In this document: piece by piece, positions 12,201 through 23,777 of the stretch
How positions within the stretch are numbered: the stretch's first letter is position 1
Layout of the letters: each line of letters starts with the position of its first letter
Source of the DNA: Cristatella mucedo
Taxonomy: Eukaryota > Bryozoa > Phylactolaemata > Cristatellidae
Direction of reading: 5' to 3'
Assembly: GCA_009760855.2 (NCBI GenBank)
Contig: WPIO01000092.1
Coordinates: forward strand, 1,420,501 to 1,484,500
Length of the DNA: 64,000 nt
The notes under the pieces: model-generated
What the model saw: only the letters and a program-made list of their open reading frames with translations
The model's database searches: none
What the model was told of the DNA's origin: nothing
Program-made: the position numbers and the translations under genes

Positions 12201-14619
12201 TAAACCATACTTACCGGTGTGACTAGAAGCAACCCTCCTTAACCGACTCGTGTCCTCAATTGTCACGAGCTGCTTTCGCAGCACAGCGAAATGCCATCAG
12301 ACGTTTTACCCGATCAGCGACTGACTGCTTTCAGACGGAGCACTAGTTGTCGGCACGTTCACCTCACACACTGGATGGGTGTCATCCGTGCGCTGGTGCT
12401 CCAGCAACGACAACTTGTTTATGTCGGGCTCATACGATGGCACAACCAAACTATGGGATTGTCGAAGGTAAGAGCATTCTGCAGCAGCAGATCTTTGCAT
12501 CATTGCATCGGATTTGCAGCCTGACGCTGCAGCAATTCAGCAGCTACTGGGTGGGTGGTATGTGGGGGTTGGCAGCTTCAAGGTTGTGAAAATCCTCGAT
12601 TATATGTGTGAAAATTTTCAATAATAAAAGGTGCGAGGTGTTCTTTTTTACGGTTAACGGCCGTCAATTCTAGAAAATATTTCCCTGTGGAGGGAGACCT
12701 TAAGAGTAATGTGCTCAAACATTGCCCTATAAATGCCAAATGTCTAAAAAAAAGTACTTCACTGGCTAGGTAATGTGCTTATTAGGGTTGTCATCTTGCT
12801 ACCGTCAAATGTATTGCTATCATCATATATCAAATTGCTATCAGCAAATGTGAAGTGCCTAGAAAGAGATCTCTGAGGGTTCCATATCAAATGTATTATT
12901 ATTATTATTACCAAATGTAACGACCCCCAAACAGAAGTGTTTTAGCATGCAACTTGTTCGACCTCTAATAACTTGAGTAGATTACTTTTTGATAAATCCT
13001 TGTTTGGTGCTGGTGCTGCGACCCAGCCAGTCGCCTTATTTTAACCCCCGTAGAACTGTGGAGCCATATCGATGGGCGGCTATAGCAGAACGTTAGGCGT
13101 GCACCGTCCGGCGACCTTGTCATTAAAACTCAGGCTCTGTAGAGCGTGCTACAGCAGAAGAATCGATGCACAAGCTTGTGGTCTCTAAGCCTGGCCAGAC
13201 CAGGGAGGTCATAACAGTTCATTTGCTTGGTACAAAAAAACACTTAAAACACAAGTGCTTTGCCTTTCCAGTATACCATATACAATTTGAAATTAGCTGT
13301 TCCATTCCTCCACTTAAAGTCCGTTATCGACAGAAGCTTGAGCTCTGCAGGTCCTAGACTGTGTGGAGCTCGCTTCCACAATTCTTATGCAACGACAACT
13401 ACTCTCCTACTGCCGACTATGGCTCATCCTTTTCAGAGGGCCTGAGTTGCTTCTTCCATGCTACTCACTACCTCAACTGCTCTTCTGACTGCTATGCTTC
13501 CCACTTTCTCTTTGTTTCCTGAGACGAAGTCTGTTGGCTACGGAATGCGTACCGAAAGCTGCTTAGGCTGTGAGTGCGCTATACAAAACTCTCCTTCATA
13601 ACACCCACATAGTCTTTATGACTTTGTGGAGTTATAGACGAAGATACATTACATTACATTATCTGTCTTAAATTCAGAGGACCATGGTTGCTTTATGGGT
13701 CTGTCTGGTATGTTTGGCCCCTGATTACAAATTAGGTCCTATCTCAGTGGGAGACTCCAGAATATTGATGTGAATGGACAAAGATCATCCGAGGAACCTC
13801 TGAAATATAGGGTACCTATAAAAAAATCAAAGCTCTGTTCTGGGTCCCATTCTTTTCACGGTTTATACTCTACCTCTTGCCGATGTGATTGCCAAGCACA
13901 ATCTAGGCTTTCATTTCTATGGAGATGACACTCGTTGTACGTTTGCTTCGATCCATCCCAGCCCGCCAGCACGTGCCTTTAGTTCGTATGCTCCCAAAGC
14001 CTGGAACTCACTACCGGCTTGAATCACATCTCCTGACTTGTCCACATTTAAAAAGAAACTAAAAACGATCTTTTAGTGACAGCATATTCTCGTTATTCTT
14101 GTTTATTGTGCATGCTACCACTAACTATTCGATCGTGCTCCTTTGCAGGAAATGTAAAGTGCCTAGAAAGAGATTGATTTATCTGAGGGTGTTACATCAA
14201 ATGCATTATTATTATTAAGTTAGCCGTTATTCAGGCTTAGAGTAAACATAGTTCAGTGCTTCTTCCGAGGTTCGTTGGGATGTAACCCCCCCCCCCCCCC
14301 CCCCAGCTAAGGCAGGCAGATTCTATCTTGAGTTCGAGTCCTGCTTCGGGGTCATTCTTCATCTCTATGATGGAGCTCTCAGAGAGTTCCTAAGCTGATC
14401 AGCTGTCATGTTTACGCCGTTGATGCAAGATTGTTCATGTAGGCACCCGGACGTGTACCTAATTTTACTCTTAATTTTCATTCTAGCCCAAAAGCACCTT
14501 TATACGACATGATGGGCCACACAGACAAAGTGCTTTCGGTGGACTGTTCACATCCCACGTTTATGTTCAGTGGAGGGGCAGACAGTGATGTTAAGATGTT
14601 CCGCTATGCTGCTGCTTAA
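212..14619 (+). CDS. WDR12: WDR12 (YTM1) ribosome biogenesis WD40 protein, 3' part
   Basis: Coding exons: 212-339, 5903-6063, 7704-7752, 7851-8062, 10849-10954, 12335-12467, 14487-14619 (stop TAA). All junctions are GT-AG and all phases agree, giving about 306 residues. WD40 blades are visible in order: [75 protein letters not shown] and [11 protein letters not shown]. Blade order, the GSWDKMLK motif and the C-terminal [18 protein letters not shown] match animal WDR12. Known role of the family: with PES1 and BOP1 it forms the nucleolar PeBoW complex needed for 60S subunit maturation. Between two blades lies a basic APKKKKVDS stretch that could act as a nuclear localisation signal. The N-terminal NLE domain and the first blade are missing because the window starts inside the gene. 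Introns are 1.3-5.6 kb except one of 98 bp. Confidence 0.93.
550..596. repeat. (TG)n microsatellite
   Basis: About 22 TG units in a WDR12 intron. Confidence 0.95.
1001..1390 (-). repeat. L2-like LINE 3' fragment
   Basis: The fragment starts with the complement of the (ATT)n tail and hairpin and continues with decayed sequence matching the 3' UTR and last codons of copy 25238-26036. Confidence 0.75.
1432..2760 (-). repeat. L2-like LINE with reverse-transcriptase fragment and internal deletion
   Basis: Reading the minus strand from 2760, [19 protein letters not shown] and [18 protein letters not shown] are reverse-transcriptase fingers motifs of the L2/CR1 group, followed by LALLDLSA. The palm up to YADD is then missing and the copy resumes with the C-terminal domain and the 3' tail at 1432. 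Several stops and frameshifts make it inactive. Confidence 0.8.
3080..3265. repeat. Compound TG / TATA / CA / TG microsatellite
   Basis: (TG)n 3088-3153, alternating TA with ATAC 3154-3188, (CA)n 3189-3200, then TATATG and (TG)n to 3258. The order makes an imperfect palindrome. Confidence 0.95.
4846..4950 (-). repeat. L2-like 3' tail
   Basis: Antisense, starts AATAATAAGATATTTATACA and runs to GGCATGGCCGAATGGTTAGT, matching the other tails. Confidence 0.5.
4955..5103 (+). repeat. tRNA-derived SINE with L2 tail (family A)
   Basis: A-box-like CAGTGGTTATGGTGCTCGCC, B-box-like TAAGCTCGAGCCCCGTG, then the L2-like hairpin tail ending AATACAAATGGATTTAAT. Another tail of this type is at 4530-4612. 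Confidence 0.65.
6256..6330 (+). repeat. L2-like 3' tail
   Basis: Short hairpin tail (AAAGCGCCTAGAAAGAG.. with TCTGAGGGTGCTTT) followed by ATT repeats, inside a WDR12 intron. Confidence 0.65.
8063..10848 (+). other. WDR12 intron with little recognisable content
   Basis: This 2.8-kb intron has no coding similarity that I can see. The only repeat recognised is a short antisense L2-like tail near 10158-10217. Confidence 0.6.
10158..10217 (-). repeat. L2-like 3' tail
   Basis: Antisense hairpin tail beginning with TAA repeats, about 60 bp. Confidence 0.6.
11202..11355 (-). repeat. tRNA-derived SINE with L2 tail (family A), nearly complete
   Basis: Antisense: TAA repeats, the hairpin tail, GGGCTCGAGCCCACGACCTC (B-box) and AGCACCTTAACCGCTGAACC (A-box). 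About 154 bp; the best full-length example. Confidence 0.75.
12849..12915 (+). repeat. L2-like 3' tail
   Basis: Hairpin tail with a deletion in its loop, ending in ATT repeats. Confidence 0.6.
13340..13662 (+). repeat. Second-type LINE-like tail ending in ACATT repeats
   Basis: It shares with 36605-37000, 40680-40990 and 46545-46812 a run containing ACGAAGTCTGTTGGCTAC and GAAAGCTGCTTAGGC and ends with GATACATTACATTACATT. Upstream it reads like a LINE C-terminus ([11 protein letters not shown]). Confidence 0.6.
13690..14217 (+). repeat. L2-like LINE with reverse transcriptase joined to C-terminus by deletion
   Basis: [20 protein letters not shown] and [13 protein letters not shown] show reverse-transcriptase motif A/C neighbourhood, with YADD changed to YGDD. 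The frame then jumps directly to [16 protein letters not shown], the C-terminal motif, and on to the hairpin tail, so most of the thumb and connection region is missing. Confidence 0.75.
14284..14304. repeat. Poly-C run
   Basis: About 20 consecutive C in a WDR12 intron, after AGGTTCGTTGGGATGTAA. Confidence 0.9.
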
Positions 14620-14642
14620 AAATCATTGCATTTTAATATTGT

Positions 14643-14648
14643 AATAAA
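14643..14648 (+). other. WDR12 polyadenylation signal
   Basis: AATAAA lies 24 bp after the WDR12 stop codon. The short 3' UTR fits the converging MSL1 gene, whose stop codon is about 0.4 kb further on. Confidence 0.6.
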
Positions 14649-15054
14649 CGAAGTACTCGTGCAGCCCACAGTGGCAAAAGCATCTGTGAAGCCACCTACA
14701 CGAATGCCTATTTTTTTGAGGTGTCTTGAGTCTCCTGCTGTGTATGCCACTGCCCATCTGCAGCTGCTCTCACAGCTGACCTGATCTGAAGTATTTGCAT
14801 ACATGTGGCTGCTCAGCACCCACCAGCACCACGATGAGAGTTCATCAAGTAGTACATGGTGTCAGGAGCCTGCCCCTGTCACCTCCAGTGACCGGATCAC
14901 GAGTCGCAGAACTGTTTGTGCTCACTTAAGTTAGCTGAGACCCGATCACAGTAGATGGCATTGTTGGCATATTTAGCAACAAGCCCGGCTCGGTGCATAA
15001 CAGGAATCTTGAGATGCCTCGACGACGTGAACGATGCGTGCTCTCTGTGCTCCA

Positions 15055-18000
15055 TCAGCTCTTTTCCTTCTTCGAGTGGAGGCTTTTAGCTCTCTGCCGC
15101 TTGTTGCCTGTAAATCTTGTCGACCTCTTGCCCCGCACCCACGGTAGCCTGAAGTCGCTGCAAAGGATATCAGCGCACCATCATTTATGCCCAATGGCTG
15201 CTGCTAGTGCTAACTTATCTTGCTAAGGTATTGCAGGCAAAGAAAAGCAACACTCAATCTCACCTTTGTTGGACGTATGGCACTGTACAACCGAAAGCAT
15301 TGACCGGCAGTTCTTCAGCCACTTCGATGATACGTGCTACAACGTGCGGTTTAAGATCATAAGCCACAAGGTCCTATATACTAGGTGTTGCAGTCAGCAT
15401 TTTAGGTTTTCAATTTGCCTTTAGGCTTGGCCCTGCAATGACAGTAGATGGACACGTGATGGCTCGTGTATGGCAATGGCAGCTAATATTCTTCTTTAAC
15501 TTTTTGGGATGTGACAGCTAATTAATAAGCCATGTACAGACATACTAGATGCAAGCCTTCGGGAACAAGCATGTTTTCCACACGCTTGAATATTGCACAA
15601 TCTGCTTTTAAAGCGACAGAAAGGAACGAGCTCAAAGCGTCAACAACAAAAAAAGACATTTCTGTAGCAATCCCAAGAAAACTAAATTTCTTTATACGCA
15701 TTGTATACACAATCGGAGGAAAATGGTTTAGTTAATCAAACTACAATTTTGAATGCGAGGTACAGGGAAGTCACTGATGAGCTGCTAGTCAGAGCTGACC
15801 AATGGGAAGAGCGCCTGTGCAATTTTCATATACAAATGCAAATAGCTGAAATTTAATTGAAAACTAGTATCCTTTTTTAAGTATGTATGACCTGTAATTT
15901 CTGCTTATGATGATGCAGCTCTCCATTCGCTCTAATGTTAGCTTCTCAATGGTCAGCAAAGCAAAGGAGAGAGCAGTGATTGGAATTTTGTAAACATTAG
16001 CTTTAGGTTCGTTTGATAAAATAATTTCAAATGTTTGAACTATTTTCCTTTTTTAAAGAGTGTTGCTACATTAGAATGAACTGCAAGATTACCTGCTAAC
16101 TGGGCTGGCTCGCCAGTTAGGTCTCTCGGAGACTCAGGCTTGCCTTCCAAAGCAAAGTTAAGAGTTTCCCCACAAAGCGAAAACAGTTTTCCATAACTTT
16201 TCAATGTATATAATAGTGATACTGGCATGCGAGATTTTGGCACGTATGAGCACATAAGCTCACCTCATGTCAAATTATTGATTTAAATGTGGCTAATAAA
16301 CACAACACTCCTAGGGACTTCGTGACACACAAAACCGGATTTCAGGGTAGGCTTTGAAAATACTACCTTGTGAGAAAGTGGCAAAAGATTTTTAAGCACC
16401 AATGACTAGATCGAAAAGGACTGAAGAGCAGTACGAATCCCTTTTGAGGCTGGGAACCCTGGAGGTGGACCGAGAGCACTAGATGACCGGAGAAAAATGT
16501 GCCATGCCGGAAAGAGAACTTCACACGGGGACCAGGTCTCCCCACGCTAGCAGAACCTGCCGTTGCACCAGCTCACTGCTTGCCCGTGTACCTCACACGT
16601 GCCCCCATAAAACAAATTGAAATGCTTCGGCCAAATCCATGAATTGCCCGCGTTTCAGCCGTACGGCTCACCCCCTATTGGCCTGTAGCAGTTCCTTGCT
16701 CATGAACATGCAAAAGTCAAGAGGTGAAGTGGCACAGAGGAGAAGACCCGCTCAAAAAAAGGCGCTAGCACTTACTTCTTTCTATACCAGTTAATAACTC
16801 GGTCCCTTATTTCTACACTGACCACAGACGAGCATCCTCAAGAGGCTAAGGCTCATGAGTCACTTGCATGTTTTCATTCCGCGGTCTAAGAGCTAACTCA
16901 AAAATCGTGATCCTGATGCAGATCAGTCAACAGCTCATAAAGTAGAAACTTATTTTTGGACAATGCTGTCGCGTGGCAACTGGTCCACTTTCATGGGGAA
17001 CCACGTGCACAACAGCATTCTTCTTCTTTAATTTCCGTTTTGCATCCATCCATCAACCGGCACCCTTTTTCAGGTACGGTCAGCACATGGTTTTGCCTAA
17101 TGTCTCCTTCCAACCCCAGGTACTCACTTCCCGAATTCTTACACATCAACATTTTTTCTGTAGCTCACTCGGGCACATTCTTCCAGCCGTCATTCACTGT
17201 TACTTCCATGCTGTTTGCTTCCTCGACTGCCCTCCTGACTCAGCTAGGTTCAGCTATGCTTGTGTTGCATGTGGAGTCCGTTGGCTATCGTATGCACACC
17301 GAGAGCTGCTGAGGCTAAGAGTGCACAGTAGAGAACTCCAGCATAACAACCACTTAGCCTTTGTGTAGTTACAGAAGGAGATGCATACACATACCAAGCG
17401 TGCTTGAGCGATTCGGCAGCAGGGGCAGCTTGCACTTGTCACTGACACAAAGCTGCCACTTCATCAGATTGTAAGCTGTTAGGAAGTGGCCACGTGTTGC
17501 CCAAGGCAGAAACGCCAGCTGTGCAGGTTCCATGTTAATTGTCTCGGTCCGTGTTACCGTACACAGAAAGGCCGACTGTTAGAGCATCCAGTAACCCAGC
17601 TGTCGTTGCTACACTCCTGCACCCGCAAGCTTTCTTGCCTCTTCAGTCTGCCTCTTCCCGTGGTGGCTCTTATCTTTAAAACGATCGGGCACCACATAAA
17701 TAATGCCTCCAAATGTTTCACTGTGCTACAGAGCTGGTCAGTCAGTATATGGCAACACGATGGCGATATCATCCATAAATGCAAGCGTGGCTGGTTAATA
17801 CTGATTCTGAGCTAAGGTGATCCCGGGGACCACTGGAGCTGCATTGCAGCGGACGATTGCCATTACTAGCAAGAAAAGTAGTGGCAAAGTGGCACACTTC
17901 ATAGGGATGCCAACAATGAGAGGTCGCGGTCAGTAGTGAACTGGCAGCTTGTCAACCTCATTTTGAATCAGAACTCAGCTAGCACGACCCTAACTTTCTA

Positions 18001-18924
18001 AGGCATGCCGAAATTAGCTAGAGCAGCCGGAATCACTTTGTGGGTATCACTGAGCCGTAAGTATTAGCTAGGTCAAGCCCATACGAAGACTATAGTCAAT
18101 CGGCCATTCGAAATTACGTCATGGGCGACCTAGGACTCTTAGCCTTCTGAATCGCCGAGTCCGTGTAACCATTTCCTTGTACAAATACAAAACTAGTCAA
18201 CTGCCTTGAGATCACACTAAAGAAAACCTTCCCTGTCCATTAGGCAGCAACATGGACCTCGACGGACCAAGCTTATCACACTCGTCGTGATTTGGAATTC
18301 ATAAACATGCTGTTTGCTTTACACCATTGCTCTGGTATGTGACCCGTGAAGAACACAAAATCTGCCAAAATATTTCACAACAAGGGAAGCTTATTATTTC
18401 CCCAGAACTAAGTTCTGGGCATACCTGGTATAATAATAATAATATTAATAATGCACTTGATAAAGCGCCCTCAGAGAACTTGATCTCTTTCTAAGCGATT
18501 TGCATTTGCTGCAAAGGGAAACGCGATTGAATGATGAATAATATGCTGTCAACATCAGCCTCCAAGCAATTCATGGAATTCCTCCCAATTCATCATTGGC
18601 CCAGATCGAATTTGCATCCGAGGGCTCAGAGGGCCTCATATATCCCGGAAAGTCCTCAAGCAGACCGTCCTGGTAAGACCTTATGTATGTTCTCCTTCTA
18701 CTTCCTCTTTAGTTGCATTGAGCTCACTGCTTGTACTTGCTTAGAAATATGGAGCTCTTCTTCGTGAACACATGCTGCTCGACTCGACTCCCCTTTCTTC
18801 CTGCTGCTTGTGGTCTCAGCCTCAGCCTAACAAACTTCCCGATCTGAACTCGGATATCTTGACCGAATCTGCTTCTAGGCATTTTTTCCATATGCTGAAA
18901 ATGAAGCAAGTCAGTTGGTTAGTG

Positions 18925-18966
<42 letters not shown>

Positions 18967-21900
18967 ATTTGTTATAGCACCCTCAGAAAACATAATTTCT
19001 CTCTAGCCAAATCACATTTGCTGTAAAGGAAGCATGATCGAATGGTTAGCTGGAGCATGCTCAATGAATAAGCATAACATGGTTAGAGATGACATGCACA
19101 GGGTAAGTCAGAGTCACGGCTCAACGACTTGAGTCAGAAACACAGGTGGTATGATTCGAAGCCAGATTACGAAGTTTTCGGGTGTATGTATGCCGGAGCA
19201 AGACAAAACAAAAGGCCTAAAGATGAGTGGCATAATCCTTGGGCCAATACATCACTTGATGGGGACATAGTGCAGGTAGGTGAGAAGTAGTGCAATACGG
19301 CAGTTGCAACGTTTGCGACAGACCAGCTTCAGATTTTTGCACCTATGACAAGCATCACATTGCACCTATGTCAACCATCTTATTGCACCTATGTCAACCA
19401 TCTAATTTCACTTACGGCAACCATCTTATTGCGCGGGCAAGAAGACCAGGAAGTAGTAAGTAGAGAAATCTAGATGGGATGTAATAAATTCATCGTCGAG
19501 CTCGGATGTGGTATCCTAATCTGAGAGCAAGCCCGAGTTTTTGCAATTTTACATAGCTGAAAGAAAGTAGGCAGACTTGACTGTGGAGCTGATGTCATCA
19601 TTTAGTGGGGCCATTTTGGAACGGGACACCCAGATTTGCCTGCAGATGCTAGAGGAGATATCAGCCCATTTTGAGAGTCAGGCGTTCCAATTTCTGAGTA
19701 ACGCTATGTTTGCCCAAAAATAGTAAGTTTGTTTTCAACATCATTCAATTTGAGAGAGTTTGTCTCTATCCAAGTGCAAATGCTAGCACACATACTGCAC
19801 ATGAGTTGAGGGCTACTAGACATGTTGGCAATTCAAGCAGGAGGGAGAGAGAACCTAAGGCACTGGGAGGCAAGGGCGATTAAAGCACATGGAGATGCAT
19901 GTCATCTGCATAGATATGAAAGCCTAGATTGTGCCTGGCGATCATATGGGCAAGAGGGGAAGTATAAATTGTTAGAACAAGAAGCCCCGTGAGAGAGCCC
20001 TGGTATATCCCATAATTCAAAGCTTCCGTGTGATCTCTTGAAACCTGCACTCAGAAACCTGATCTGCTGCAGTGCAATTCCAGTGATGCCCAAGCAAACT
20101 AAGATTTGGAGATCAACGGCCTCAAATGCTGTCGAAAGATCCAGCAGATTGTCAGAGACTTATGGAAGAGCTTTTGAAATACGTAATCACACTGACTACT
20201 ACAGAGCTGCACGATAATAAACTCAACATTATGTGCTTCGTCTGTTGCCTGCATGAGAGGTGAGCTTGAAAGCATTAAGAACTCTGTCTGTTGTACCCCC
20301 TCCTTTGATCCTCTGTGCCACCAGCTAGGGTATGAGCCGGAAACATACTCTTGAGGCTACAGTAATTAGTTTAGGACTGCTTGCTCAGTTCTTGGAGGAC
20401 TTTTTTAAATGGGCATGTTCTCCTGTTTCACATTCTAAATTTGGTTGAGATAAACAACGATAATAATAATAATAATAATAATATTGCACTTGATAAAGCG
20501 CCCTCAGAGAACTTAATCTCTTTCTAGGCGCTTTACATTTGCTGCCAAGTGATACGCAATAGATAATGGCACATAGCATGGCTAGCATAATGTGGAATGT
20601 AGTATTGCAAGGTAATATAATAATAACAATTCTTGTGAACTTAAAACAAGCTGCCTGGATTTTCGAAAAAGGTCATTTGCTTGTTCAAAGCTTAATCAGC
20701 ATGAATGACCCTCGTTAGTTCGCCAGATGCCTGTTGAAATCTACATTCATTAAACCTGCCACTAAGATTGGACCTAAACCATAAAATGTTGAAGAAACCT
20801 CCAGCATACTAGCAGAACAAGACTTTTGGACTAGCAATTGGCAAACCATAGTTATCGTCAATATCTGAATTAGCACTAAAGATCCTTGTTAGTCTGCTTA
20901 GGCACATTAAGAGTCGACGAACACACAACAATGATATGAAATGAAGTAGATGGGCACTAAAGCAGCAGGTACGGCCATCAGAAACTCCCAAGAATACTAA
21001 CACCCAACCTTGGTCTAGGCTAAGCATTTGGGTGAAGGAAAAAGGTATAAGTTAGAGTTGAAGTATATTGGGGCAACAACTAAACGGGAAACTATCCATC
21101 CATCACCCACCCAAGACCCATTGCCAAAACAATGACACAACCGAAACCATGTCCTACTCTGCCACATGTAAGGCATGTTTAGATTATACATCAAGCTTGC
21201 AGAGAAGGTCGGTTTGAAAAGGCATTGATTCGCACACAGCTGTTGCAAATACTAAAAACGGTTTCGTTACTGCCCCAAGGCCCATTCCTTCGGGCTGCTG
21301 CCACGTAACGGTACAGCGTCAGGATCAATATGGACAATGCAATTGCAATGTGGCCGTTCGGCCGACTTTCGAAACGAGCAGACCGTGCAAGCATAGAAAG
21401 CAGACTGCAGCTGACCTTGACAAGCCTGTGGGAATAAGGTGTCGAGCATCGGAGCCTTGTCAGCAGGAGGCAGCTTTGAATCGCCACTTCGGCCTTGCAG
21501 CTTCTCCAGGACCTGCTGATCTCTCAGCCGCTGTAAATCCCACCTGCAACAAGCCACGGCGGAGTTACAGAGTAATGGAGAAGCTTAAAGCGTTTCGAAC
21601 TCTGCATACCTGCACGTGCAGCTCTAACCCGAAGCAAGCAGGCCTATAACAAAGTAGGCATCAACTAAATTCACCTTGAACGCGACCACCGTAAAAGCTG
21701 TTTTTCCGACTGAGTAGTAAAGTTACTGAAAACTAAAACGCCTACACAAGCAGACCCAACCTAAGGTGCCACAGTTGCACTTACATATGCAAAAATAATT
21801 ATTGCGATAAAACATTGGTATAACGCCCTGAGAACTAAATCTCTTCTCTAGACACTTCACTTAGGCTGGACAGGAAGCAGTAAGTAAATTTATGAATGAT

Positions 21901-23717
21901 AGCATGCACAATGTCAGCACGTATAAGCATGTACTCTACTATTAAGTTGTAAAGTGCCTGAACAGAAATTTAGTTCTTTAAACGTGCTGTGCAAACGAAC
22001 TACTATCATTGTTATTATTATTTTCAAAAGGACAATTCACTTGGATGAACGAACCTATTGCTTCGAAGACCATGGGGGCCAAGGCTACCTGCACGGCAGG
22101 CATAGGTAGCCCCATCAACAACAAAAACAACATTGCCACCCCAGACTGAAGCAGCATGCCAGAGATGCCTTGCCAAAGTAGGCTTTCCCCGTCTAAAAAA
22201 AATGCTATTCTCCATTTTGGTAGAGCCTCAAGCTCTGTGCACAAGGCCCGCCACTCGGAGTCCATCTGCCTCACTGGTTTGGCCCAAGGTAACCCGGGAT
22301 GTTAGCCCAGGGTGAGGTGTTCAAACTTCATGGCCCGAGTCGTGGGTTGGAGCCGTGCAAAAGGCGATCCTGTGTTGCACGCTGCAAGTGAGATTAAGTC
22401 TGTTGGCTACCGAATGCATAGCAGAGGCCATTTAGGCTTTGAGTGCACCATAGGAAACTCGACTTCGAAAGACCCACATAGTCTTTGTGGCCGCGTGAAG
22501 TTACAAAGATATATAAGTGGGGCGATAGCCAAGACTTTTCTGCAGCTTCATAAATGAGTCTGTTTGATCAGCATAATTTACTTTAAATGAGTCTGTTTGA
22601 TCAGCATAATTTACTTTAAATGAGTCTGTTTGATCAGCATAATTTACTTTACTTTACTTCATGGGTAAGATGCTAGTACTTAACGACCAAGATCGTAGGT
22701 TCGAGCCGCTCAGCATAAATGAGCCTACATTGAGATTAAGCTCTCTCGGGCTGCTAAACGAATAAATCATATGAAAATAACTGCAACTCTATTTGAAGAA
22801 CCTTAAGTTTTGCCCGAGGCCAGCCGCTTGGCAGATCTTAGAGACCTATCTAAACCGAGTGCCTCCAGCAAATCTAAAAAATATGACAAAAAGAAAAGTA
22901 GCAACCTATCTGTAAACTGGCCCTGACCGAGTATGCTGCCGCAAATGTACTGCACTAGCAACCTTTCTAGCTGCATAAGAAACGTGTGTACATTATCTGT
23001 GGGAAAATGCATAGAATCTACGCATTGAAGGAGCCCTCCCCCACCAACAACTGCTCTGCAAGCCTTGTCAACTGCTCTGCAAGCCTGTGCAAACATGCAG
23101 GAAAGGTCATCGGTGAGTGGACCGTGCAACCGAACGAGTAGTATTTTGTTTGAAGACACGTGCAAGACATAATGCGGCCCGGCCCGCCTTAGAGCCAGCC
23201 AGTGGCTGTGTTCACGCGTTACAGCAGCATATCTAATTCAGGTACACATGTTAGCATTAACAAAAAACTTATGATCGCTTATATCAAGACTAAAAAGGAT
23301 TGCAGCCCCTTCCCCTAATACCAATCCTGATGGGCATGCCAAGTGGTTTGCTGCCTGGAATGCCCTTTAAATCTCCACTCGAGAGTCTGTCGTTGTCGGT
23401 CAAGATGCAGCCCCTTGAAAAACTCCTAGGTCAGCCACATGGTATGGGCCTTGGCACGAAAGTCTCCAATTAAGGCCAGCGTAGAATAACAGGTTATCAT
23501 GCTACCTCTGATGCTTTGCCGTGGCCTATCATGCCTTTTTTTCATCTATCATAACTGCCGGGTGGCTAAGAGTTCTCCTCATCGAAGGACCGTGGTTCAA
23601 CTACCGAGGGGGTTGAATGATATGGTAACAAACTGACCGTAGGTAGATTCAGTAAACCATCAATCTGCTTCCTCTCTTTATCTGTTCTCTCTTTTTTCTC
23701 TCCACTCTCTCTCTCTC

Positions 23718-23777
<60 letters not shown>

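Larger units (their letters stand above)
15337..20800 (-). other. MSL1 intron region, repeats only
   Basis: This is the lower part of the roughly 6-kb intron between the last PEHE exons. It contains a second-type LINE tail near 17190-17392, antisense L2 pieces at 18429-18545, 18926-20330 and 20459-20560, and (TAA)n runs. No coding similarity is seen at 15400-17100 or 17500-18400. Confidence 0.6.

Noticed and set aside
20809-20864. Possible last MSL1 exon reading DIDDNYGLPIASPK before a stop
   Set aside because: It matches in phase but only loosely resembles the end of the PEHE domain. Exons 15336-15264 and 15157-15055 fit phase, spacing and the IIEVAEELPVNAFG and DFRLPWV motifs far better.
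22803-23165. 120-codon open frame on the minus strand
   Set aside because: No similarity recognised; intronic, between two exons that join exactly.
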